Position numbers and translations under genes: made by a program. 34,598 bases of DNA from Sulfurimonas sp. (GTDB taxonomy: Bacteria > Campylobacterota > Campylobacteria > Campylobacterales > Sulfurimonadaceae). The stretch is taken from assembly GCA_015488615.1 (NCBI GenBank), contig WFNM01000081.1, positions 1-34,598 on the forward strand. Direction: 5' to 3'. A model generated the notes under the pieces. It was not told where the DNA came from. It did no database searches and saw nothing but the letters and a program-made list of their open reading frames with translations. Shown here in pieces: positions 25,375-34,598 of this stretch (its first letter is position 1; each line of letters opens with the position of its first letter).

Positions 25375-25805
25375 TCGATCTCTTTTAAGTCGCATGGCTT
25401 CAAATAAGTGTCAATATCAATTAGAGCACCGACCTTACCCAAAAAATCTATTGTTTCAACCTCAAACCCTATGGCAGGAGTAGATGAATTTTCATCTACT
25501 GAAAACCACAAAACAACTTCAAGTCTTGTTGTAAGAGTGAACTGTTCTTTTATTTGCTTGATTAAATTTATTTTAGGTTCTAAAGTTTTTGTGATAGATG
25601 TTGCCATCTGATAAATATCTATATATTCATCTACAATATTTGGAGTTGAAAGCATCCATGAGGTTTTCTTAGGAAGATTTGCAGAGGGGAGTTCTCCTTT
25701 ATATCTAATTTGTGTAGGTTCAATATTTAGTATTTTAGTGATTTCACTTGGGTCATAATCTGTACCATCAAATGCAAAATATACTCGACCTTCATTCTTT
25801 CTCAA
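25371..25805 (-). CDS. DUF4279-like protein
   Basis: RVYFAFDGTDYDPSEITKILNIEPTQIRYKGEL...KKTSWMLST and a C-terminal IGFEVETIDFLGKVGALIDIDTYL match my recollection of DUF4279. Confidence 0.65.
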   Translation of the reverse strand: MRKNEGRVYFAFDGTDYDPSEITKILNIEPTQIRYKGELPSANLPKKTSWMLSTPNIVDEYIDIYQMATSITKTLEPKINLIKQIKEQFTLTTRLEVVLWFSVDENSSTPAIGFEVETIDFLGKVGALIDIDTYLKPCDLKEIE

Positions 25806-25833
25806 TTTCGTTCCTTGTGTTTACCATATACAT

Positions 25834-26172
25834 CTACTTGTCCCGAGAAAAAGTAGATGCTAATGACTGACGCCAAACAAATAGTTTGTTGAGAATGCTC
25901 TTTGGCACAAATAACAGAATGACTCCTATAAGAGTAAATGATGCAGTAAATATGACTGCACGTAACTTTGGGTTAAATTCTGAAGTTACAACACCATTGA
26001 CTGTGATTGTTGATTCTGGGTCAAGTAATAATATACTAAAGTTAAATAAAAGAAATAGACCAACTAAAGTAAACATTACACCCATGAAACGCGAACCTTT
26101 ACGAAACCGTTTCATCTGTTTTAATTGTGAAGTGCTCATACTCTTTTTCTCCAACTTTTGCATCTTTATCAT
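25834..26172 (-). CDS. Small hypothetical two-TM membrane protein
   Basis: Two hydrophobic segments (FMGVMFTLVGLFLLFNFSILLL; AVIFTASFTLIGVILLFVP) flanking a short loop; start codon uncertain (several Met near the N-terminus). Confidence 0.6.
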   Translation of the reverse strand: MIKMQKLEKKSMSTSQLKQMKRFRKGSRFMGVMFTLVGLFLLFNFSILLLDPESTITVNGVVTSEFNPKLRAVIFTASFTLIGVILLFVPKSILNKLFVWRQSLASTFSRDK

Positions 26173-26324
26173 ATAAGTTTAGCAAATAATATATAAATAT
26201 ATACTGATATGCTATTGACTCTCTCTTTTACCCATTTTTATCTAAATTATAAAGTCAGGCTATGAACTTTAGCTTAGTTTAACTTTATTTGATTATATTG
26301 CCACTATACAAATATATTATATAG

Positions 26325-27731
<1,407 letters not shown>

Positions 27732-27835
27732 AAATAAGCTTAAAAAAAAGATGTATCTAATTAGGACAATATTTGTCTTATTTAGATATGATATATTTCG
27801 AAATATAGAAAATTTTAAATAGAGGAAATAATTAT

Positions 27836-28993
27836 ATGACTGAAGAAATTGTAAAATCAGCACTTAGTAAAGTAATGTATCCAGGATTTACGAAAGATAT
27901 CGTAACTTTTGGTTTTGTTAAAGATATAAATATTGATGGAACTGCAGTAAGTTTTACTGTAGCTATCACATCAAGTGCACCAGAAGTTGCACAGCAGATA
28001 AAAGATGAGGCTACTGAAGCTCTTAAATACGTGGGAGCTACAGCAGTAAACTGCCATGTTCAAGCACCTCAAATGCCAAAAGAATCATCTTCTCACGGTA
28101 AAAACATCGCTCCACAAGTAAAGAACTTCCTAATGGTAAGTTCAGGAAAAGGTGGAGTTGGAAAGTCAACTACATCAGTAAATATTGCTATTGCACTTGC
28201 AGCTCAGGGACTTAAAGTTGGTCTTTTAGACGCAGATATTTACGGTCCAAATGTACCTCGTATGATGGGTGTTGCTGATGTGAAACCTGAAGTAAATGGT
28301 AATAAAGTTCTTCCTATTAAAGCTTATGGTATCGAAATGATGTCTATGGGCTCACTTATGGAAGATGGTCAATCTTTAATCTGGCGTGGTGCTATGATCA
28401 TGAAAGCTATCGAGCAGTTCTTACGTGACATTCTTTGGTCAGAGTTAGACTGTTTAGTTATCGATATGCCACCGGGTACAGGTGATGCTCAGCTTACTCT
28501 TGCTCAGTCAGTTCCTGTAACTGCTGGGCTTACAGTAACTACTCCACAGTCTGTATCTTTAGATGACTCACGTCGTTCATTAGATATGTTCAAAAAGCTT
28601 AATATTCCTATCGCTGGAATTATTGAGAATATGAGTGGATTTATTGCACCTGACACTGGTGTCGAGTATGATATTTTCGGTAAGGGAACTTCAACACCAA
28701 TGGCAAAAGAGTTCGATACTGAAATCATCGCAGAAATTCCAATCGAGCCAGCTGTAAGAACTGGTGGAGATGAGGGTAAACCTGTTACTTTCTCTGCACC
28801 AGATTCTGAGTCTGCGAAGCGTTTTGTAGCAGCAGCAGCTTCTATATGGGCAACTATTGAAGAAATCAATGCTAATGGTGGAGTTGATAATCAAAGTGTT
28901 CAGCCTACTACACCTCCAGGTGTATCAGCTTGTTCTACAGGTGGTAGCAAAGCTGCTCCTGCTTCAAGTGGTGGTGGATGTGGCTGTAGTTAA
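27836..28993 (+). CDS. apbC: Mrp/ApbC/NBP35-family P-loop NTPase (Fe-S carrier family)
   Basis: N-terminal MIP18-like domain, deviant Walker A SSGKGGVGKSTTSVNIAIALA, DADIYGPNVPRMMG, LVIDMPPGTGDAQLTLAQ, GIIENMSGF. Confidence 0.95.
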   Translation: MTEEIVKSALSKVMYPGFTKDIVTFGFVKDINIDGTAVSFTVAITSSAPEVAQQIKDEATEALKYVGATAVNCHVQAPQMPKESSSHGKNIAPQVKNFLMVSSGKGGVGKSTTSVNIAIALAAQGLKVGLLDADIYGPNVPRMMGVADVKPEVNGNKVLPIKAYGIEMMSMGSLMEDGQSLIWRGAMIMKAIEQFLRDILWSELDCLVIDMPPGTGDAQLTLAQSVPVTAGLTVTTPQSVSLDDSRRSLDMFKKLNIPIAGIIENMSGFIAPDTGVEYDIFGKGTSTPMAKEFDTEIIAEIPIEPAVRTGGDEGKPVTFSAPDSESAKRFVAAAASIWATIEEINANGGVDNQSVQPTTPPGVSACSTGGSKAAPASSGGGCGCS

Positions 28994-29012
28994 GCAGTCA
29001 CTTCGCTTATAG

Positions 29013-29047
29013 GTATCCAGAACTTTCTGGATACTTCTTTTTTCTTC
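29013..29047 (+). terminator. Rho-independent terminator after apbC/mrp
   Basis: Perfect 8-bp stem GTATCCAG/CTGGATAC with AACTTT loop, followed by a T-rich tract TTCTTTTTTTC. Confidence 0.8.
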
Positions 29048-29102
29048 TCTTTTTTACTTCAAAACTTATAGATTATTATTTTAAATACTAGCAGATGAAA
29101 GG

Positions 29103-30962
29103 CTATCTAAGCCCATCATTTTCACTCATCTCTGAAGTATATTGCACTATCTTATCTCGCCCAGTTGTCTTAGCAACATAGAGAGCTGTATCAGCAAACT
29201 TAATAGTCTTCCATACTGTGTCACCATCTGTAGGAAATTTTGCTATACCAATACTTATGGTCTTTTGCATAACTTGTCCACCCTCAACAGTAAACTTAAG
29301 AGCTCCAAAGGCATCATGAATCTTCTGCGCAACCATTTGTGCACCATTCTCATCAGCATTATGGAGCATAATAACAAACTCCTCTCCTCCGTAGCGAATA
29401 GCAAGATCTGATTCTCGTATAGTCTCATGAAATATTTTTGCAAGAGCGACGATAACTCTATCTCCTACATCATGACCATATGTATCATTCACCATTTTAA
29501 AGAAGTCTATATCTAACATCATAATACTATATGTTTCATTAGTTCGTGATACTTGTTTCATCACTGTATCTATAAACTCTTCTAAAAATCTTCTATTATA
29601 AAGTTTTGTCATTCCATCACGAAGAGAAGTGTCACGTAACTTTGCCATAAGTATACGACTTTCAATAACTGGTTTTGCAGCTTCAAGGTAGTTTTTAATA
29701 CTAGGAAGTATTTGATTGATGGTGTTGACCTCAGATATATTTTTTGTAGTGATTGATATAACAAGTGCATTATCATCGTTGATACTAAAAGGAAGACATA
29801 CATAGTTAAGATCATTAGCAACACACTCTTGACAGACATCTACAAACTCTGTAGATATAACATCAGTCTTTGTTCTATGCGCTCTGCATAAAGATGCTTT
29901 ATCATCTACATAATCATGACAAATACTTGTACCTTGAGATATGTAGATGAGTTTTCTTGTATCTGAATGAATGTCTATTTCATAGAAAGAGAAGTTCTCT
30001 AGTTCATACTTTTGTGTTAGTACATCAACGATACGACCGTAGACAGTATCTTTACTAGTATCAAGCTCAATAGTTTTTTTAAATTTATATATATCAGAGA
30101 GCTCTTTTATAATGTTTTTTGCCTCTTGGAGTGGATCTTTTGTATCCTGTAGTCCTTGAGGAATAAAGGTCGCAAGGTTGAATTTAATATCGCCAAAAGT
30201 ACTCTGCATTTTCTTAAAGAGCTCATTCATCTCTAAGGCTATCTGTTTTCCATCCCCTTGAACACTTGTCTCAAACTCATGTGTAAAATCTCCACTATAT
30301 GCCTTCTTAATACCTATCTGCATATTTGAGAAAAGATTCATATATGGAGTGATATATTTATTAATAAGATAGAGTACTACAATAATAAAAAGAAGATTGA
30401 GACCAATAATTTTGAGCATTGTGAAAAGTCCATCACTTCTAATATTTGTCATATCAAATTTCATACTAACCGCACCTAATGTATCACCAGCATTTACATC
30501 ATGGCAGGAGAGGCATTTAGCACCATTATTTGTTACAGTGGCTTTATAGGGAATAGTCATTCTTAAAAATATATTATGTGTATCTTCAGTAATTTTACTT
30601 ATAGTTTTTCCAGTGGAGAGAACTTCTTTGTCAATAGCATCTCTAACGGATTCATTTTTAAAGCCTTTGCCATATTGTTTTATAACATTTTTAGAACGAA
30701 CAATCCATAAGGCTTTTACTGGTTCGTTATTGAGTGATATCTGGTCTAAAAAGTATTGGCGTTTATTCATTATTCCATTGACCATATGTGCAGTAAGTCC
30801 ATCTTTCACAACAGCTGCAACCATAATTGCTTTTTCTTTTGCACTATTGATGGAGTATTCACGGAAATTGAGTCCGACATTTATAGTTGTAGCTATTCCA
30901 AGAGCCAGCAACATCACGGCAACGATAAAAAGGAGTTTATATTTTGTTTGCATAAGTATCAC
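29103..30962 (-). CDS. Membrane diguanylate cyclase with periplasmic heme-c-type sensor, HAMP-like linker and GGDEF domain
   Basis: TM + periplasmic domain with CLSCH (CxxCH) + second TM (IIGLNLLFIIVVLYLIN) + HAMP-like segment + Cys-containing GAF-like region + GGDEF domain with active-site RYGGEEFVIML. Confidence 0.9.
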   Translation of the reverse strand: MILMQTKYKLLFIVAVMLLALGIATTINVGLNFREYSINSAKEKAIMVAAVVKDGLTAHMVNGIMNKRQYFLDQISLNNEPVKALWIVRSKNVIKQYGKGFKNESVRDAIDKEVLSTGKTISKITEDTHNIFLRMTIPYKATVTNNGAKCLSCHDVNAGDTLGAVSMKFDMTNIRSDGLFTMLKIIGLNLLFIIVVLYLINKYITPYMNLFSNMQIGIKKAYSGDFTHEFETSVQGDGKQIALEMNELFKKMQSTFGDIKFNLATFIPQGLQDTKDPLQEAKNIIKELSDIYKFKKTIELDTSKDTVYGRIVDVLTQKYELENFSFYEIDIHSDTRKLIYISQGTSICHDYVDDKASLCRAHRTKTDVISTEFVDVCQECVANDLNYVCLPFSINDDNALVISITTKNISEVNTINQILPSIKNYLEAAKPVIESRILMAKLRDTSLRDGMTKLYNRRFLEEFIDTVMKQVSRTNETYSIMMLDIDFFKMVNDTYGHDVGDRVIVALAKIFHETIRESDLAIRYGGEEFVIMLHNADENGAQMVAQKIHDAFGALKFTVEGGQVMQKTISIGIAKFPTDGDTVWKTIKFADTALYVAKTTGRDKIVQYTSEMSENDGLR

Positions 30963-31052
30963 TTTATATTATAGTTTATAATTATTATTATAGCTAGATA
31001 AATTAAAATTGAAAGATAAAATGTAATTTTTTTTAGTTGTCGTGAAAAAGTA

Positions 31053-32867
31053 TTACTCTACAGTAACACTTTTAGCAAGGTTTCTTGGCATATCTACGTC
31101 ATTACCAAGGCGAACAGAGATTTCAAGTGAGAGTACTTGTACTGCAACCATCATTTCAAAAAACTCTAGCATATAATCTTTACACTCGTTTATCGCTATA
31201 AAGTCATCAGCCTTGTCAAACTCTACCGCACTTATAGCACAGATAGTACTATCTCTAGCACTTAACTCTTCTACATTTGACTTTGCTTTTTCATAAAGTA
31301 GGTGCTGAGGAAGTAGGGCAATAGTAAAAAGCTCAGGATCGGCTAATGCAATAGGCCCATGCTTCATCTCTCCACTAGGATAACCCTCTGCATGAAGATA
31401 AGAAATTTCTTTAAGCTTTAGAGCACCTTCTAGTGCAAGTGGATAAAATACATCACGGCCTATAAAGAAGAAACCATGTCCATGAAGATAGCGTTTAGAA
31501 AGACGTTTTATACGTTCATGCATATCATCACTTACTTTTACAGAAGCAGGTACTTCGCGAAGAAGGGCAACTTGTCTTGCTATCTCTTCTTTTGAAAGAG
31601 AGTTATTTCTTCCAGCAAGATAGAGTGAGAGCATCCAAAAAACTGTTACTTGTGTAGCAAAAGCTTTTGTGGAAGCGACACCTTTTTCTACACCAGCACG
31701 AGTAAGTATACAAGCATCAGCCAAACGCACCATAGAAGAGTTGTCTACATTACAGATTACAAGAGTTTTAAGTCCTGCTGCCTTTGCCATTTTGAGAGTC
31801 TCTAGTGTATCAGCAGTCTCACCACTTTGAGAGATAACAACAAAAAGAGTATCCTTACTCATAATAGGCTCGCGGTATCTAAACTCAGAAGCAACTTCTA
31901 TGCTAGTCTTGATTTTCGAGTAGCGTTCAAATAGATAAGTAGCTGTAAGTGCAGAGTGGTATGATGTCCCACATGCACAAAGTTTTATCTCATTTATTCC
32001 CTCAAAAAGAGTAGGGCCAAGCTCATCAAATAGTACTTCATCATCACAAAGACGACCAAGTAAAGTATCGGCGATCACATCGACCTGCTCATAAATCTCT
32101 TTTTCCATAAAAAATCTGTAACCATCTTTTTGTGCAGAGAGTTTATTTGTAGAGAGTTTCGTAAACTTAGGCTCTTCTCTTTCGCCATTTATGTTAAAAA
32201 TTGCCAACTCATCCGGTGTTACATAACCATAATCACCATCTTCAAAGTAGTTTACATCGCTGCAGTGACCTATAAGAGGAGTATCTGAAGAAGCAAAATA
32301 CTTTTCATCCTCTGCATTTACACCAACAAGCATAGGGCTACCATGTTTTGCAAAAAAGATAGTCTCTTCTTCTCCCTTTGTGACAAGAAGTGTTGCATAA
32401 GCACCTTCAAGCTGTGAGATAGTTTTAGTAAAGGCATCAAATGCAGAGTCTGAAGTTTTGAGGTTCTTCTCAAACTGGTGTACGATAACTTCTGTATCTG
32501 TTTGGCTTAAAAATGTGATACCATCAGCAATGAGTTCTTTTTTGAGGGTAGCATAGTTCTCGATGATACCATTATGAACAACATAAGACTCGCTTCCTAT
32601 ATGTGGGTGGGCATTGAGTTCTGTTGGTTTACCATGTGTTGCCCAACGGGTATGTCCTATACCTATAGAGAACTTATCTGTGACGAAATCTTTTGTTTTT
32701 TCTTCTAGGTTGACGAGTTTTCCTATCGCTTTAAAACTATCAAATTTTCCATCTTGAAGTACTGCAATTCCAGCACTATCATATCCACGGTACTCAAGCT
32801 CTTTAAGCCCACCAAGTAAAATTTCTTTAGAGTTCTTTTGTCCTAGATAACCAACGATTCCGCACAT
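31053..32867 (-). CDS. glmS: Glutamine-fructose-6-phosphate aminotransferase
   Basis: MCGIVGYLG N-terminal Cys nucleophile, GYDSAGIAVL, GHTRWATHGKPTELNAHPH, CGTSYHSA, ISQSGETADT, C-terminal DVDMPRNLAKSVTVE. Confidence 0.98.
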   Translation of the reverse strand: MCGIVGYLGQKNSKEILLGGLKELEYRGYDSAGIAVLQDGKFDSFKAIGKLVNLEEKTKDFVTDKFSIGIGHTRWATHGKPTELNAHPHIGSESYVVHNGIIENYATLKKELIADGITFLSQTDTEVIVHQFEKNLKTSDSAFDAFTKTISQLEGAYATLLVTKGEEETIFFAKHGSPMLVGVNAEDEKYFASSDTPLIGHCSDVNYFEDGDYGYVTPDELAIFNINGEREEPKFTKLSTNKLSAQKDGYRFFMEKEIYEQVDVIADTLLGRLCDDEVLFDELGPTLFEGINEIKLCACGTSYHSALTATYLFERYSKIKTSIEVASEFRYREPIMSKDTLFVVISQSGETADTLETLKMAKAAGLKTLVICNVDNSSMVRLADACILTRAGVEKGVASTKAFATQVTVFWMLSLYLAGRNNSLSKEEIARQVALLREVPASVKVSDDMHERIKRLSKRYLHGHGFFFIGRDVFYPLALEGALKLKEISYLHAEGYPSGEMKHGPIALADPELFTIALLPQHLLYEKAKSNVEELSARDSTICAISAVEFDKADDFIAINECKDYMLEFFEMMVAVQVLSLEISVRLGNDVDMPRNLAKSVTVE

Positions 32868-32876
32868 ATATTTTCC

Positions 32877-34598
32877 TTATTTGACTAACATATCATAAAT
32901 ATTTTCAACATTATTACATATATTAGCATTTTTGTCCATTAAAAAGCTATCTCTTACCTTATATTTACTCGAGTGAATTTTTGCTGTAACTATATTTATG
33001 TCCAACTCTTCAAAACAGTACATTACAAAGCCAAGTAATCCACTCTGATTTTTTGTATGGATGAGTATTTCAGCATGAGTGAGAGAGTGATTGCAGTCAA
33101 GAGTAATCTCTTCTCGTTTAATCTCGACATTTTTGTAGTTCACTTTTCTATCCATGTCAAACGCTGCATCTATCTTCTCTTGCACTTCAACAAGTTCATT
33201 ACCATCTACATTTTGCATAAAATCTATTTTGAAGTATTTAATATCATCAAAGAGTGTAAAGATTTCCATACTTGCAACACTAAGATGTGAAAGTGAACCT
33301 AAGAGATAGCCAATATTGAGTGGAATTTTTCTATATATTTCTATGGTGAGTGTGTTTTTGTTTTTCGTAGTAAAATTGTACTCTTGTGTCTCTCTCGCGA
33401 GTTTGACAATCTCTAAGATATCTTGAGGGGTATGTTTAAAAAAGAAGAGGTTAGACTCTATGGTAAGTATCTTTTTTTGTATGAAACGCGGCATTTCTTT
33501 AAACACATCAAGGTTGCGAACCCTGTTTTCTATAATAAGTCGTTTTTTTGCATCTGTAATACGGTCACTATTTTGTGCCACTTCGAGAGCACTTTTGTAG
33601 AGATCGAGTAGTAGCTTGGCATTAAATGAATTATATGTTTCACCTCCAACACCATTGATGTCGGCATAGGTTAATATATAAAGCATATTAAGATTTTTAG
33701 TATCGTTTATTTTAGACATAAACCTATAGAGAGTTTTTTCATTATGTATATTTTCTTTAAATGCAACACTACTCATAAGTATATGTTGTTTGACAAGTGT
33801 TGCACCACGGCTTTGTAAATCTTCACTCATCTTCATATCTCGTAAAAATGGCAAGATAAGTTTCGCTCCCACTTCAGAGTGGTCTTGTTTACGACCTTTT
33901 CCTGTATCATGAAAGAGGACTGTTATCTTCACAAGCAGTTTTTCATCAGCAGAGAGATCTTGATAGAGTGAGTCGATAAAAGGTTCTTTGATGTTCTCTA
34001 ATGCTCGTATACACTCGATGGAGTGAATATCTACAGGATAGTGATGGTAACCATCAAACTGTGGAAGATGAAGCACTTTTTTAAAGTTCTCAAAGAGTTC
34101 CCCTAAAATCCCAGCATCATAGAAGAGCTTGAAAAAGTGAAAGGTGTGCTTTTTCTGTAAAATCTTTTTAAGCAGAGCTAATGTCTTGAGGTTGAGAGGC
34201 TGTGCAATCTTTGTATAGGTAAACTTACTCAAAACACCAGAATCGAAGTGATGCACTGCATCAGGAAGTGATACTAGAAGTTCTAAGAGTTGGTTGATGT
34301 TACTAAACTTCTGGTTATAAGATATATAGATACGACCTGAGAGCTCATAAATCCCTTTTTGGAGTCTATGTTTTCGTAACTCTTTAATCATCGATGTATC
34401 ATAAAGATAAGGGCGAATCATTTTTTTCGTAAAGATACGAGTGAAGTTGTCTATCCTCCATCCTGCTTCAAGAACCTTAGCAGAAAACTTTCTCTGATCA
34501 CTAAAGCCAAGCATCTGTGACACTGTAGGGATATACTCTAAACGCAGAGTGTCCTCTTGTTTACCAGTGATAAGGTGCAGAGCACTACGTACACGAAA
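32877..34598 (-). CDS. glnD: PII uridylyltransferase/uridylyl-removing enzyme GlnD, N-terminus beyond the window
   Basis: HD-domain FHDTGKGRKQDHSEVGA, C-terminal ACT-like region. The frame continues upstream of the listed start to the window edge as FRVRSALHLITGKQEDTLRLEYIPTVSQMLGF, matching GlnD, so the 34523 start is an artefact of the edge. Confidence 0.85.
   Translation of the reverse strand, partial: FRVRSALHLITGKQEDTLRLEYIPTVSQMLGFSDQRKFSAKVLEAGWRIDNFTRIFTKKMIRPYLYDTSMIKELRKHRLQKGIYELSGRIYISYNQKFSNINQLLELLVSLPDAVHHFDSGVLSKFTYTKIAQPLNLKTLALLKKILQKKHTFHFFKLFYDAGILGELFENFKKVLHLPQFDGYHHYPVDIHSIECIRALENIKEPFIDSLYQDLSADEKLLVKITVLFHDTGKGRKQDHSEVGAKLILPFLRDMKMSEDLQSRGATLVKQHILMSSVAFKENIHNEKTLYRFMSKINDTKNLNMLYILTYADINGVGGETYNSFNAKLLLDLYKSALEVAQNSDRITDAKKRLIIENRVRNLDVFKEMPRFIQKKILTIESNLFFFKHTPQDILEIVKLARETQEYNFTTKNKNTLTIEIYRKIPLNIGYLLGSLSHLSVASMEIFTLFDDIKYFKIDFMQNVDGNELVEVQEKIDAAFDMDRKVNYKNVEIKREEITLDCNHSLTHAEILIHTKNQSGLLGFVMYCFEELDINIVTAKIHSSKYKVRDSFLMDKNANICNNVENIYDMLVK

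Noticed and set aside
32868-33000. glmS ribozyme upstream of glmS (- strand)
   Set aside because: The glnD coding region lies only 9 bp away and extends through the upstream region; no ribozyme core is evident.

Overview
The window reads as a Campylobacterota (Sulfurimonas-like) chromosomal segment; this assignment comes from protein similarity and remembered gene order, not from a search. Positions 1-18.3 kb (+ strand) hold a carbon-storage and central-carbon block: the C-terminus of a GT5-like glycogen synthase, ROK glucokinase, glgA, glgB, pgi, a Crp/Fnr-type regulator, gap, a P3A H+-ATPase coupled to PPK2, a decayed gene, a PDH operon with its own lipB/lipA, and pfkA. Positions 18.4-22.0 kb (- strand) hold ispDF, an HP1021-like atypical response regulator, a divergent ATP-sulfurylase homologue and a PgpA-like membrane protein; the last two have lost expected catalytic residues. 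Positions 22.1-26.2 kb are an islet of small orphan, mostly membrane or secreted proteins in two convergent cassettes, including a DUF4279-like protein. Positions 26.3-34.6 kb hold thiC, an Mrp/ApbC P-loop NTPase lacking the usual CxxC but with a Cys-rich tail, a heme-c diguanylate cyclase with a second Cys cluster, glmS and a truncated glnD. The best leads are the two adjacent pseudoenzyme-like proteins next to the HP1021-type regulator, the rearranged cysteines of Mrp, the double-Cys GGDEF sensor, the GAPDH with an altered cofactor-specificity site, and the orphan islet.
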